A stretch of DNA of 64,000 nucleotides from Gp1-AA133 sp963765755 (GCA_963765755.1 CAVXXV010000007.1:62001-126000), one strand, 5' to 3'; shown: positions 41,318 to 51,086, counted from the first letter of the stretch. Numbers and translations: made by a program. Notes: generated from the letters alone by a model not told the origin.

Positions 41318-41557
41318 GTGGCTACGTTTGCCTACGACGTGAAGATTGCCCGCGTGCAGCGCACCCTACGCTGGCTGGAAGAAGATGCTTCGCTGCTTTC
41401 CATGCGAGTCCGGGATTTGTCCCCGGAGCGGCAACGGGTGGCCAAGAGCTTTGCCGCCAGCATGATCGATCAGACCCGCGCGGAACTGGATCGCCTCATG
41501 CAGGAGCGCACCCACGAAGACGAAGAAGAGTCCATTCCCTGCGAGCCCGCCGACTAG
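41318..41557 (+). CDS. Small helical hypothetical protein
   Basis: 79 residues from GTG 41318 with AGGAG upstream at 10 bases. Largely helical and charged (VQRTLRWLEEDASLLSMRVRDL, SFAASMIDQTRAELDRLMQER) with an acidic tail. No family recognised. It may be a genuine small gene because the start signal is fair and codon usage matches neighbours. Confidence 0.55.
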   Translation: MATFAYDVKIARVQRTLRWLEEDASLLSMRVRDLSPERQRVAKSFAASMIDQTRAELDRLMQERTHEDEEESIPCEPAD

Positions 41558-41581
41558 CCGGCGTTTTGTGGGCAGGTTCTA

Positions 41582-41929
41582 TTGAGTGGGTCATCGTCGC
41601 CGGGGGCATTGAGACTGACGAGGCGTGACTTGAAGGTTGGCTCCAAATCGTTTGAGCGAACTGCAAAGACCGATGACGAGGGCAAATTCGAGTTCAAAGA
41701 TGTACCAGCCGGGAAATATGAAATACGATTCAGTCCGCTTGGACTGAGAGAAGTATCGGTTCCAGTACTCGTCGATTTGCGTCATCCGCAAACCACCGGT
41801 GATTGTGTAGCACCGATAGATTTGAGGCTGGATTTTCTACCCGAACCCTGCGTAAGCCCCGAGATGCGAAAGCCTTCAAAGTGGTGGGTCCGCACAACCT
41901 TGACGAAAAACCGCAATTACACTCATTGA
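41582..41929 (+). pseudogene. Truncated carboxypeptidase-regulatory-like (Ig-type beta-sandwich) domain remnant
   Basis: 115 codons, no signal peptide and no good start (TTG 41582 at best). The sequence KTDDEGKFEFKDVPAGKYEIRFSPLG is the CarboxypepD_reg motif (shown as DDEGKFEFKDVPAGKYEI). The preceding frame reads WVIVAGGIETDEA, which looks like the missing first strand in another frame, so a frameshift near 41625 is possible. Domains of this kind normally lead large exported proteins such as TonB-dependent receptors. I read it as a decayed fragment, but a short intact gene cannot be excluded. Confidence 0.45.
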
Positions 41930-42002
41930 CATCAGGAAGGGATTTTCGTGCTATCGCCTGCGGCTGTTGAAATCGCCGCACAGGGGGAATGAAAGAACGA
42001 TA

Positions 42003-42740
42003 ATGGCGAATACGCTATTCATTCGAATGACGATCTGCGGCATTCTGCTCGCTGCCTTTCCGTGCGTCCAGGCCCAGACGATCCGATGGGCTGGACATAC
42101 CTGGAAAGTCACCAGCGGTGGTATGGCAGGCGTCGCTCCCGGGGATCCGTCCAATGTCGATTTCAACCCGGATGGATATCTACATCTCCAGATTACCAAG
42201 CGCGAGGGAAAATGGACTGCCGCGGAGTTGTTTACGACCGACACCATGGGATTTGGGACGTACCAGTGGGTTATCCAGGGCGACGTCTACAACATGGATC
42301 AGACAACGGTGCTCGGACTCTTCACCTACGGGCCCACTGTGCACATCGGCGCCGACGCAGAGAACGAAATTGATATTGAATTTTCCCAGTGGAACAAGAC
42401 TTGTCACGGCTGTGATGCCGACTTTACAGTTTATCCATCCACGGGAAACCGCAAGCCGAATGGCGTTTCCAGTTGGGAGGACAACTTCCAAGTCAGCGGT
42501 GGAAACCTTACCACGGCAAGGATGGAGTGGAGTTCCGATCGCGTCGTGTTCACGTTAATGAATGGCGTTCATCCAATCGGATCTGTTGCCGATGTCATCA
42601 AGACCGAAACCTATTCTTCGAACACGACCAACATTCCGCAAACCGCCGCCCCAGTAGGCATCAATCTCTGGTGCTTCCAGGGGACGCCTTCAAGTGATCA
42701 GTCGGCAATCATTCGCGATTTTCGATTTGTTCCGCACTGA
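42003..42740 (+). CDS. Exported GH16-like glycoside hydrolase (concanavalin fold)
   Basis: 245 residues from ATG 42003 with a signal peptide (MTICGILLAAFPCVQAQ); ATG 42027 is possible too. The catalytic motif of family 16 is present: E122-I-D-I-E126 in NEIDIEFSQW. Preceding strands GYLHLQITKR, TMGFGTYQWVIQG and following WEDNFQVSGG match the beta-jelly-roll. The family cleaves beta-1,3/1,4-glucans, laminarin or agars; length suggests a single-domain secreted enzyme. Gene is isolated. The fine substrate cannot be told. Confidence 0.78.
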   Translation: MANTLFIRMTICGILLAAFPCVQAQTIRWAGHTWKVTSGGMAGVAPGDPSNVDFNPDGYLHLQITKREGKWTAAELFTTDTMGFGTYQWVIQGDVYNMDQTTVLGLFTYGPTVHIGADAENEIDIEFSQWNKTCHGCDADFTVYPSTGNRKPNGVSSWEDNFQVSGGNLTTARMEWSSDRVVFTLMNGVHPIGSVADVIKTETYSSNTTNIPQTAAPVGINLWCFQGTPSSDQSAIIRDFRFVPH

Positions 42741-42998
42741 GCCTAAAAACAAGGCGAATCTGGAGCTAAGGGAACTTGAGGGGTCCCGAGGAGAACGCTT
42801 CTGTTTCGGCAACGGTTTCCAATATCCCCATTGCACCAAAGATGCGGATAGTAGGTCGGCGAGACATCTGCGCGCGGATCATTGAATCGGTTCCGTATCC
42901 GGGTGCGCGCCCCTGAACCTGCTTCTCAAACGCCCCTTAGGGACGGACTTTTCCCCGCAGCCCTCTGCGAAGTACGGCTGCAACCTACAGGTTTCAAA

Positions 42999-43904
42999 TT
43001 AAAGGGAGTGTTCTACCAGATCGTCAGCCACCCGCGACACGTGTTCGCCCGCTTCCTCGACGAAAGTTTCCTCCCATAGAGTCTTATCCCGAAGCAGGCG
43101 CGACACCAGCGCCGTGTGCATCGCATGTCCGGCGCGGTCGGCCACAATACTACCCAGGATCTGTTTTCCCACCAATGCCAGATCCCCGATCAAATCCAAC
43201 ACCTTGTGCCGGACGAACTCATCGGGATAGCGCAATGGCGGGTTCATCAATCCCTCGGGGGTGAGCACGATCGCGTTCTCAGGCGATGCTCCCCGGATCA
43301 GCCCCTGCTGCCGCATGGCATCGGCCTCGTGCAGAAATCCGAAAGTCCGCGCCGGCGCAATCTCGCGCAAGAAGTTGCCGGCCGAAAGATCTACGCGGAA
43401 TGTCTCGCGTCCGATCAAGGCGTGAGGGAAATCGATGGTGTAGGAAACCGAATAGCTGTCCGCGGGATAGATCGCGATGAACTTGTTTCCCTCGCGCAGC
43501 TCCAGTTCCCGCCGGATGCGCATATACGACCGCACTCGCCGCTGCTTGCGGATGCCGGCTCGCTGGATCATGTCCACGAACGGCCGGGCGCTCCCGTCCA
43601 GAATCGGCAGTTCCAGGTTGTCGAGCTCGACGATGGCGTTATCGATTCCGGTCCCGATGAACGCGGACAGGAGATGCTCAGTGGTCGAGATCAACACGCC
43701 CTTCTTCATCAGACTGGTAGCGTAGCTGACACGGGCCAGGTTGCGGCCCGTCGCCTCGACCTCGAAGTCATCCAGATCGGTCCGCCGGAAGATAATGCCG
43801 GCGCCGGATGCGGCGGGAAGAATTCTGAGCTGGACCGGAGCGCCGCTATGAAGACCAATCCCTTTGCACTCGACGGCCGCGCGGATTGTGTGTTCCTGTC
43901 TCAA
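42999..43904 (-). CDS. lpxC: UDP-3-O-acyl-N-acetylglucosamine deacetylase
   Basis: 301 residues. LpxC catalyses the committed step of lipid A synthesis. Zinc ligands H77 (TTEHLLSA), H233 and D237 (RHKVLDLIGD) and the catalytic acid-base region E76 and H260 (RAGHAMH) are all present. SGAPVQLRILPA, NLELPILDGSA and RTFGFLHEAD are further signatures. Length matches the E. coli enzyme. Its presence shows an outer membrane with lipopolysaccharide. It is the only Lpx gene in the window. An inverted repeat TGTGGC-N6-GCCACA lies 59 bases upstream. Confidence 0.95.
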   Translation of the reverse strand: MRQEHTIRAAVECKGIGLHSGAPVQLRILPAASGAGIIFRRTDLDDFEVEATGRNLARVSYATSLMKKGVLISTTEHLLSAFIGTGIDNAIVELDNLELPILDGSARPFVDMIQRAGIRKQRRVRSYMRIRRELELREGNKFIAIYPADSYSVSYTIDFPHALIGRETFRVDLSAGNFLREIAPARTFGFLHEADAMRQQGLIRGASPENAIVLTPEGLMNPPLRYPDEFVRHKVLDLIGDLALVGKQILGSIVADRAGHAMHTALVSRLLRDKTLWEETFVEEAGEHVSRVADDLVEHSL

Positions 43905-44211
43905 AGGGAGGGCTGAATGTCTTTGATCCAGTTCAGCTTACAGTCCGCGGCCGATAATCCAATGTGGCAATTTAGCCACACTCCGTGGTACGGAAGGCCA
44001 GTGCCAGTGGGCCTTGTCGCCTATATCGTTCATGGCTAACAGGATAACGGGACAGGCCATGGCGGATGTTTTTCCTGCGCCCGGGAACTGGAACCAATAT
44101 CTGAACCCCCGAGTTAGGCAAAACCAGATTCTGACCTCGTGCGCTTTCTCCGCGACCTCTGCGTTTTAAGATTTCCTCTCGAGTTCAACTGGTATCAAGA
44201 CAGCGGGCAAA
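43905..44211. other. Gene-free region upstream of lpxC (307 bases)
   Basis: Contains the inverted repeat TGTGGC (43963-43968) / GCCACA (43975-43980), a candidate operator or hairpin, and a copy of the CTCTGCGTTTTAAGATT repeat at about 44140-44175. No gene or clear terminator. Confidence 0.5.
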
Positions 44212-45036
44212 TCACTTCTTTCGCGGCGGCAGAGTGTTCGGATCATAGGTAGTCTTGGCGTCGAACATGGAGTCGTTCAGCGTTTCGTTGTAAGTCACCG
44301 TGTTTAAAAAACGCTGGTTCGACATCTCCCCGTTGTAAAAGCGTGTAACGCTATAAGGCGTCATGATGCCCTGCGTGGGACGGTAGGCGTCGTAGAGTTC
44401 CTCTTCTGTATTGCGCAGGTTGTCCGCGGGATCGCGCCATGTAAAAGTCTTTTTCAGCGGCAAGTGCGTGGTGCTGTCGAAGTAGAGCGTCACGCTGTCA
44501 TTTTTGGTGTTCATGATGCTGACCTGGTCGGCGGGCTTGTTAGCCGCAACAGCCGCGCCTTCATAAAACAAGGCAACCCCGGGCTCGTTGATCCAGCGCC
44601 GGAGGACCCATTCCAAGGAGTGCTCGCGCCGCCGCAGGAATTCATCCAGCGTTTTCTGGTCGAGCATGGCCGTTCCCTTGAAGGTGACTTCGTAACCCTT
44701 GTCCCCGTTGTAGACGTACGAGATATCGCGCTGCTTGGTCAGTTCAATGCGTTCGCGGTCGGGGAAGTTCACGAATCGCCAGAAGAGCACTCCCGCGTTG
44801 GTGGCCTCGCCGCGATGGAAGCTGTAGGTCCGGCCCTGCTGGCTCATGTTTTTGACGTCGAGGTAAGCCTGGCCGCCAAGCGCCTGGATCGCCTGGTTCA
44901 CCAACGTCTTGGCCTTCACCGCATTTTCCTGGGCAACCGGGTCGCCCTGAGGCGTTGCAGCGCTGGTCTGGGCAGCGACGCCTGTGGCCGCACACAAGCT
45001 AAGGATGAGAGCAAGAGATAAACGCATGCTTTTCAT
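44212..45036 (-). CDS. Exported LolA-like hypothetical protein
   Basis: 274 residues with a signal peptide (MRLSLALILSLCAATGVAAQ). The body is beta-rich: VNQAIQALGGQAYLDVKNMSQQG is the typical entry of acidobacterial outer-membrane lipoprotein-sorting-like proteins, followed by FPDRERIELTKQRDISYVYNGDKGYEV (parts shown: YVYNGDKGYEVTFKG) and STTHLPLKKTFTWRDP. A LolA/LolB-like half-barrel is plausible. No cysteine for lipid attachment. Function unknown. Two ATGs (45036 and 45027) are possible starts. 66 bases separate it from the SDR gene. Confidence 0.7.
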   Translation of the reverse strand: MKSMRLSLALILSLCAATGVAAQTSAATPQGDPVAQENAVKAKTLVNQAIQALGGQAYLDVKNMSQQGRTYSFHRGEATNAGVLFWRFVNFPDRERIELTKQRDISYVYNGDKGYEVTFKGTAMLDQKTLDEFLRRREHSLEWVLRRWINEPGVALFYEGAAVAANKPADQVSIMNTKNDSVTLYFDSTTHLPLKKTFTWRDPADNLRNTEEELYDAYRPTQGIMTPYSVTRFYNGEMSNQRFLNTVTYNETLNDSMFDAKTTYDPNTLPPRKK

Positions 45037-45102
45037 AATTAGACGCTGAAATCAGGACGGTGGCTGTATGCCTCCCCTCGCGTTCAGTCCCGGGTACCGC
45101 AT

Positions 45103-45888
45103 TCAACCGGCGAGCACCGCGCCCCCGTTTACATTGAAAACCTCTCCCGTGATGAAGCCTGCGTGCTCCGTGCAAAGAAATAAAATCGGGGCCGCGATCT
45201 GCTCGGGTGTTCCGACGCGGCCAAGTGGAATGGTCGCGAAAATCTTGTCGCGCGTCGTCGGATCGTTCAGCGCCGGCTCCGACATCTCGGTGCCCACCCA
45301 CCCGGGCGCCACGCAATTCACGTGAATCCCGTCCCCCGCAAGTTCTGTCGAAAGCCCCTTGACCATGCTGATAAGGGCGCCCTTGGTGGCGGCATAGTCC
45401 ACGTGAAAAGCCTCGCCGCGCTGCGCCGCCGTGGAACTGACCAGCACGATGTGTCCTCCGTCGCCGGTACTCAGTTTTACTTGCTTCTTCATCTGCGCGA
45501 CCGAGTGGCGAATCAGGGAGAACACGCTGTCGAGATTGACGGCCACCGTCCCACGCCACTGCGCGTCGCTCATCTGGTCGACGGGCGCATCCTGCGGAGG
45601 CCATATCCCATGATTGGCCACCAGGATGTCGAGTCGTCCAAAGCGCTTGACCGTTTCCCCGACCAGATCCTTTGCCGAGTCGAGCCCGCTGAGATTGCAT
45701 GCTACGGCCGCGCAGCGGGACTCGCCACACTCCCGAACCAGCGCGTCCGCTTGCGTCTTGGCGCTCTGGTAGTTGAACAATACCTTGGCGCCCGCAGCTG
45801 CAAACATCCGCACGGCTGCCGCTCCAATCCCGCGCGAACCCCCAGTGATGAGCGCAACCTTTCCTTCCAGAGAAAGAGAAACTGGCAT
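45103..45888 (-). CDS. Short-chain dehydrogenase/reductase (SDR)
   Basis: 261 residues from ATG 45888 (MPVSLSLEGKVALITGG); a longer frame to 45924 is less likely. Cofactor motif TGGSRGIGAAA, NHGIWPP (NAG-like motif), catalytic Ser in VLVSSTAAQRG, and the YxxxK pair in DYAATKGAL. The C-terminal FITGEVFNVNGGAVLAG is typical of classical SDRs such as 3-oxoacyl-ACP reductases. The ending suggests a secondary-alcohol/ketone oxidoreductase; substrate unknown. Confidence 0.9.
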   Translation of the reverse strand: MPVSLSLEGKVALITGGSRGIGAAAVRMFAAAGAKVLFNYQSAKTQADALVRECGESRCAAVACNLSGLDSAKDLVGETVKRFGRLDILVANHGIWPPQDAPVDQMSDAQWRGTVAVNLDSVFSLIRHSVAQMKKQVKLSTGDGGHIVLVSSTAAQRGEAFHVDYAATKGALISMVKGLSTELAGDGIHVNCVAPGWVGTEMSEPALNDPTTRDKIFATIPLGRVGTPEQIAAPILFLCTEHAGFITGEVFNVNGGAVLAG

Positions 45889-46005
45889 GTCTCTAGTTTC
45901 AAGGCAGCAAGCGAAAATTAGCAAGTCAGGGGCGGATTGGCAGGCAGCCCTTAGTCGTGCGCAATAGACCGTCTTGTAGCTCTCGGCTAGGCCTGAGACT
46001 TGAAA

Positions 46006-49000
46006 CTAGTCCCCCAGGCTAGGCGCTTTACCAGTCTTGAGTTGCCGCATGAGCACCCGCACCAACATTCCGTCGTAGCGCGTCCCGCTCAGCTTTTCGA
46101 TTTCCGCGAGTGCCTGGTCTGTCGTCTTTGCGGCCGCGAAGGCGCGTTCGCTGGTCATGTTCACGAAAGCGTCTGCCAGCGCCAGGATGCGTCCCCAGAG
46201 TGGAATTTCTTCTCCGCGAAGGCCGTTGGGATAGCCGCTTCCGTCGAAAGCTTCGTGATGATGCTCGATGGCTTTTTGCAGCAGGATGCTGCCCGGAATA
46301 GTTGCGACGATTTCGGCTCCCGTCCGCGGGTGCTTTCTGATGTGCGCGAACTCTTCTTCGTTTAGCGGACCCGGCTTGGTGACAACGCGCTCGGGCACGA
46401 AAATCTTTCCGACATCATGCACGCGAGCGGCATAGACCAATTCAACCAATTCGTCCGGCGGAAGAGCCAGGGCGCGGCCGATGAGTTCCGTGTAGCGGGC
46501 CACCATGTCTCCGTGGCCGGCGGCGTGAAATTCGCGCGACTCGCCGGCGCGGGCCAGGGCTTCGATGGATTCCTTCAGAACCTGTACGTTGCATTCTTCC
46601 CCGCACAATCGATGGAGGGTCGAGACCAGATCTTCCAGATCTGCCGGGAGCGAGCGGTCCTGCTGCAGGAAGCCTTCGATATAAGTCGACAACTGCTGGC
46701 GCTGCGCGGCAATGTTCTCCGTGTCTCCGAACTCGTCGACCATGGATACGCGATTGCCGCCGTTGTGCTTGGCGGCGTACATGCCGGCATCGGCGACGCG
46801 GATGATGTCCTCGGCGGAAAAGCCGTGGGCCGGGAAGCTCGCGACGCCAAAGCTGCCCGAGATGTGATGCTCGGCCAGCATCGCGTCTTGCGCCAGCCAC
46901 AATCGCAGGCGCTCGGCCAGCGAGTGTGCCTGATCGATACTAGTTTCGGGCATGAGGATAACGAACTCATCGCCGCCATAACGCGCGACTACGTTGGATT
47001 GCCGGCAGCGTTGCTCGAGCAATCTGCCCACACGCGCCAGTACCAGGTCGCCTTCCAGGTGCCCGAACGAATCGTTGACCTCCTTGAACTTGTCAAGGTC
47101 GATGAGGACGACCGAAAACGGTCGGCCCGATCGCGAGGCCCGCTTCCATTCGGAGGACAAAGCCTCCCAGAAAAAGCGCCGCGTCTTGATGCCAGTGAGA
47201 CCGTCGGTGATGGACTGCTGTTGCAGCTTCTGGAACACGAAGGTGTTGTGCAGTGCCGTCGCCAGCAAGTCGGCCAGCGTACTCATGATGAGCACGTCTT
47301 GCGGAGAGAACGCATTTTCCTCGCGGCTCTCGACATTCAGTACGCCGAGCAGCGATTCGCCATACGTGATCGGTATGCACAGCACAGAGCGCGAGTCTGG
47401 CAGCACGCCTACCAGGTGGCCATCGCCTGCATTGTGCACCAGCGCTCGCTCGTTGGTGCGTGCCACCCGGCCCACGATGCCCGCGCCCAGCGGAATGCGC
47501 TTGCCCAGGGCCTGTGCGGTCGCGCCCGCTTCCGCCTTGATTTCAATTTCCTTGGTGACGTAGTCAAGAATTCCGATGCCGATGTGATCAAACTGAAAGG
47601 TCTTCTGGATTTCGGCGACGATGTCGGCGAGCATCTGCTCGGCGTCCTCGCTCGAAATGGCCATCTTGGAAATGTTGTTGAGGAAGTTCAACTGCTTGGA
47701 GCGGCGCAGTTCCTCTGCGAACAGACGTGCGTTCTCGACCGCAACCGAAAGCTGGCCGGCGGCGGTCTGCATGACTTCCAGGTCGCGCTGCTGGAAGACG
47801 TATTCGCGTTCCGTGCTCATGGCAACCATGGCCCCGGCAGGCTTGCCGCCCAGCATGATGGGAGCGCCACAAAAACACTTGGCTGGCCGGCCACCGACCT
47901 GAACGGCGCCTAACCTCTCGCGGGTTTTCTCGAGGTCGGAGCGGATCAGAAGAGCCTGCCCGGTGCGGATGATGAGCTCCGTCAACCCGTTGCTCACCCG
48001 GCGCGAGCGTTTGGGTAAGATGCGGTTGTTCTCCGTTTCCAGCTCAAAACAAATCTGGTCGCCCTCCTGGAAGGCGATATAGAACTCGCTGGTATCGAAA
48101 ATCAGTCCGAGCTCTTTCTGAATTGTTCGGAGGATCTCATCCTGATCAAGCCGCGAACTGATGGCCTGGCCGATCTGGGTGAGCAATTCGTACTCTTTAG
48201 TACGGCGCTGCGCGTCGTGCATGACCACGTAGTTTTCGATAGTCAATCCGATCTGCAACGCCAGACCGATAAGCAACCGCAGATTCGAGGAGCCAAACAC
48301 CCGCAACTCGGCGTGCGGGAAAAGGATCACGCCGAAGTTATGTTCGCGGGTCTGCAGGCTGACGGCTGTAAGGTGCCGAATGTTTTCCTCTCCCAGAACA
48401 CGCTTGAAGTCTTCGAAACGGCCGCCGGGCAGCGCGGGCAGCGGTTCGGTCATTTCCGGCATGTTGCGGAAGGTGAAAAAGCCTCCGCGGCGATAAGCAA
48501 GCTCGCACACGTACTCACCCGCCCCGGTCTTTTCGAGTTTCTGGATCAGCTCAGGCGAGAAGCCGCGCTGCACGGATGGCAGGACGCCTCGCCATTGTTC
48601 GGCGATGCAAATCACGGCGCGACGCGTGGGCAGGGGATTGATCAGGCGGTCGAGCACGGCCGTCATGCTAGGCACGAGATCTTGGGCAGCCAGCAATCGC
48701 CGCGGATCCACGCCCAGGGTGGAGAAGGCGAGCGCATTTTCTTGTACTGCGTTGCGCTCGTTCTCAAACAGGACCATCACCATGGCGATGCCGAGCAGCA
48801 TCTGCGGCAGGGGTCCCAGCATGTGTCCGGCGTTTCCCAGGACTTCCGAGTACGGGCTGACTAGCTGCCCCACGGCCATCAGGCCTCCCCACAAAGCAAG
48901 GGCTAAAGCCAACATGCGGAAGGCGAGGGAATTTCGCCGGTGCGCGAAAAGATAAAAGCGCATCGAGCAATAGAGCAGCAGCCCAGCAATGCCGATCTCC

Positions 49001-49401
49001 AGGCGAAGGTGCGAAATCGACTCGAGATCGTTCTTGAAGACGCCGTTCACCATGTGGGTGCGCAAACTCCACAGCGTCAGACCCACGCCAGCCACGGCAA
49101 GCGCGACGTCGTACCACCGCAGCCGGAAGCGCTCCCGCATGAGGCGCGTGGACACAAAAAGGCAAAGCGCCATAACGACGATCAAAAGGGAACTGGCGAG
49201 ATAGATCCAGGCGGAGGATTGGCGCGCGTTCAAGGCGTCCAGCCCGAAGTGCAGCGAGTACGCGCCCCAACCCAATTGCCACGCGCGAAAATACGGCTGC
49301 CGGCTTTGCTCGTAAAGGTAAGTGAAGACGAGGAAGAGCAGCAGGGCCACGATCCCCGGGAGGATCACCATATTGGTGGCAAGGCTGTTCATGGCGCGCA
49401 A
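46006..49401 (-). CDS. Membrane sensor with GAF domains, GGDEF and HD-GYP (cyclic di-GMP turnover)
   Basis: 1131 residues. N-terminal membrane region of seven or eight helices (about 10-225), then GAF-type domains (about 245-390, 405-580 and 600-745), a diguanylate cyclase domain with an intact GGDEF in YGGDEFVILM (about 808-813), and a C-terminal HD-GYP phosphodiesterase domain with HDVGKI (about 994) and HHHEAFDGSGYPNG (about 1045-1057). Both catalytic signatures are intact, so it may make and break cyclic di-GMP, or one domain may be regulatory. The RxxD inhibitory site before GGDEF is not present (RQSN at that place). Unlike the common GGDEF-EAL pair, here it is GGDEF with HD-GYP. Confidence 0.9.
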   Translation of the reverse strand: MRAMNSLATNMVILPGIVALLLFLVFTYLYEQSRQPYFRAWQLGWGAYSLHFGLDALNARQSSAWIYLASSLLIVVMALCLFVSTRLMRERFRLRWYDVALAVAGVGLTLWSLRTHMVNGVFKNDLESISHLRLEIGIAGLLLYCSMRFYLFAHRRNSLAFRMLALALALWGGLMAVGQLVSPYSEVLGNAGHMLGPLPQMLLGIAMVMVLFENERNAVQENALAFSTLGVDPRRLLAAQDLVPSMTAVLDRLINPLPTRRAVICIAEQWRGVLPSVQRGFSPELIQKLEKTGAGEYVCELAYRRGGFFTFRNMPEMTEPLPALPGGRFEDFKRVLGEENIRHLTAVSLQTREHNFGVILFPHAELRVFGSSNLRLLIGLALQIGLTIENYVVMHDAQRRTKEYELLTQIGQAISSRLDQDEILRTIQKELGLIFDTSEFYIAFQEGDQICFELETENNRILPKRSRRVSNGLTELIIRTGQALLIRSDLEKTRERLGAVQVGGRPAKCFCGAPIMLGGKPAGAMVAMSTEREYVFQQRDLEVMQTAAGQLSVAVENARLFAEELRRSKQLNFLNNISKMAISSEDAEQMLADIVAEIQKTFQFDHIGIGILDYVTKEIEIKAEAGATAQALGKRIPLGAGIVGRVARTNERALVHNAGDGHLVGVLPDSRSVLCIPITYGESLLGVLNVESREENAFSPQDVLIMSTLADLLATALHNTFVFQKLQQQSITDGLTGIKTRRFFWEALSSEWKRASRSGRPFSVVLIDLDKFKEVNDSFGHLEGDLVLARVGRLLEQRCRQSNVVARYGGDEFVILMPETSIDQAHSLAERLRLWLAQDAMLAEHHISGSFGVASFPAHGFSAEDIIRVADAGMYAAKHNGGNRVSMVDEFGDTENIAAQRQQLSTYIEGFLQQDRSLPADLEDLVSTLHRLCGEECNVQVLKESIEALARAGESREFHAAGHGDMVARYTELIGRALALPPDELVELVYAARVHDVGKIFVPERVVTKPGPLNEEEFAHIRKHPRTGAEIVATIPGSILLQKAIEHHHEAFDGSGYPNGLRGEEIPLWGRILALADAFVNMTSERAFAAAKTTDQALAEIEKLSGTRYDGMLVRVLMRQLKTGKAPSLGD

Positions 49402-49586
49402 AGCCGCTCCGGCGGCTGGTCAACCAAAAGGACCGTGGGAAACTTTGGTGATTGCATCGTTTCACAGCCCGGTCAAAAAACTCAATACGATTTCAGTACA
49501 GGGGGTGTGAAAAGCTGAGTCGTTCCCGGACGACGCCGTTGGTTCGCTTGACGCTGCTTTTCACTTGCCCGTAACATGAGTTCTTC

Positions 49587-51086
49587 ATGCCGGATCCCTC
49601 TACCTCCCTCAAAAAAGGCGACTTACCCGCCACGAACCCACGCGTCCGCTTCGCTCCGTCGCCGACCGGGTTCCTCCACGTGGGCAGCGCGCGGACATTC
49701 ATCTTCAACTGGCTCTATGCGCGCCGCAATGAGGGAACCATGGTACTTCGGCTCGATGACACCGACGTCGAGCGCAATAGCGAGGCGTCGGTTAATTCGA
49801 TTTTTGAAGGGCTGAGGTGGCTGGGCCTCGGCTGGGACGAGGAGTACAAACAATCCGAGAGGCTCGCGCTACACCAGAAAACTGCTTGGGCGATATTCGA
49901 GCGTGGCTTGGCCTACCGTGATTTCACGCCCGCCCATACCGGAGAAGCGGAGAAGTCGGGAGCGCAGGGAACCTGGTTGTTCAACGCTGGCATGCGCGAG
50001 CTTTCGCGCCAGGAGAGTGACCGGCGGGTGGCTGCGGGGGAGCCCTTCGCGTTGCGGTTTCGCGTCCCGCGGGAGACGGGTGAGGAAGTGCGATTCACCG
50101 ACGCGGTTTATGGCGAGCAGCGCAAGGCGGCCGCTGACATCGAAGATTTCGCCTTGCTGCGCTCCGACGGGATGCCCACCTATCACCTGGCGTCTTGTGC
50201 CGATGATGCCGATCTACGGATCACGCACATCATCCGGGGACAGGATCACCTGACCAATACTTTCAAGCACGTGCTGATCTTTCAGGCCGCCGGAGCTTCT
50301 CTGCCGCAATTCGCGCACTTGCCGCTGCTGGTTGCGCCCGATGGGACGAAGCTCTCGAAACGCCGACACGGGCCGGTGGTGAGCGTGACCACGTATCGGG
50401 ACGCGGGCTTCTTGCCGGAGGCGTTCATCAATTTTCTGTGCCTGCTGGGCTGGTCGCCGAAGAACGACCGGGAACAGCTGTCATTGACAGAACTGCAGGA
50501 GTTGTTTTCGCTGGAGGGCATCAATCGCGCGAATGCGGTCGTCAATTTCAAGGAGCCGGCAGCGACGCCGGAGGAGACGTTCGATCCCAAAGCGGTGTGG
50601 CTGAATGCCGAGCATATTCGGGCCCTGCCGGTGGAAGAATTGAGCGCGCGCCTGCTGCCGATTGTGCGCGAGGCGGGATGTACGGTGGAGGCGGAGCAGA
50701 TGTTGCGGATTACGCCGCTGATTCGCGAGCGCATCAAGTTGCTGCGGGATGTTTTGACGGCGGCGGATTTTTTCTTTGTCGATCAATTGGCGCCCTATGA
50801 TGCGGCGGAATTGATTCCGCAAAAGGGCGACGCGGCGATGGCTAAGAGAGTGTTGGAAAAGGCCCATGTCGTTTTGGGTGGAGTCGAGTTCAAACACGAC
50901 CCGTTGGATCAGGCGCTACGGGCGGCCGCCCAGGAACTCGGGGTCAAGGCGGGACAGATGTTTCAGCCGATTCGCGTCGCCGTATGCGGCCGCAAGAATG
51001 CACCGCCATTGTTTGAGACATTGGAAGTGTTAGGGCGGGGGAAGGCCTTGGCGCGGATCGAGCAGGGGATTCAGAAGTTAGGGTGA
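49587..51086 (+). CDS. gltX: Glutamyl-tRNA synthetase
   Basis: 499 residues, class I aminoacyl-tRNA synthetase charging tRNA-Glu. ATP-site signatures: HVGS (31-34) in PSPTGFLHVGSARTFIFNWL and KLSKR (255-259) in DGTKLSKRRHGPV. Signature strands RLDDTDVERN and YHLASCADDADLRITHIIRGQDH (parts) and the alpha-helical anticodon domain are present, ending RIEQGIQKLG. A GlnS gene lies 6 kb further, so the cell can charge glutamine directly. Start ATG 49587 precedes PDPSTSLKKGD. Confidence 0.95.
   Translation: MPDPSTSLKKGDLPATNPRVRFAPSPTGFLHVGSARTFIFNWLYARRNEGTMVLRLDDTDVERNSEASVNSIFEGLRWLGLGWDEEYKQSERLALHQKTAWAIFERGLAYRDFTPAHTGEAEKSGAQGTWLFNAGMRELSRQESDRRVAAGEPFALRFRVPRETGEEVRFTDAVYGEQRKAAADIEDFALLRSDGMPTYHLASCADDADLRITHIIRGQDHLTNTFKHVLIFQAAGASLPQFAHLPLLVAPDGTKLSKRRHGPVVSVTTYRDAGFLPEAFINFLCLLGWSPKNDREQLSLTELQELFSLEGINRANAVVNFKEPAATPEETFDPKAVWLNAEHIRALPVEELSARLLPIVREAGCTVEAEQMLRITPLIRERIKLLRDVLTAADFFFVDQLAPYDAAELIPQKGDAAMAKRVLEKAHVVLGGVEFKHDPLDQALRAAAQELGVKAGQMFQPIRVAVCGRKNAPPLFETLEVLGRGKALARIEQGIQKLG

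Noticed and set aside
46417..47913. Long open frame opposite the GGDEF/HD-GYP gene (498 codons)
   Set aside because: Shadow frame without recognisable domains.
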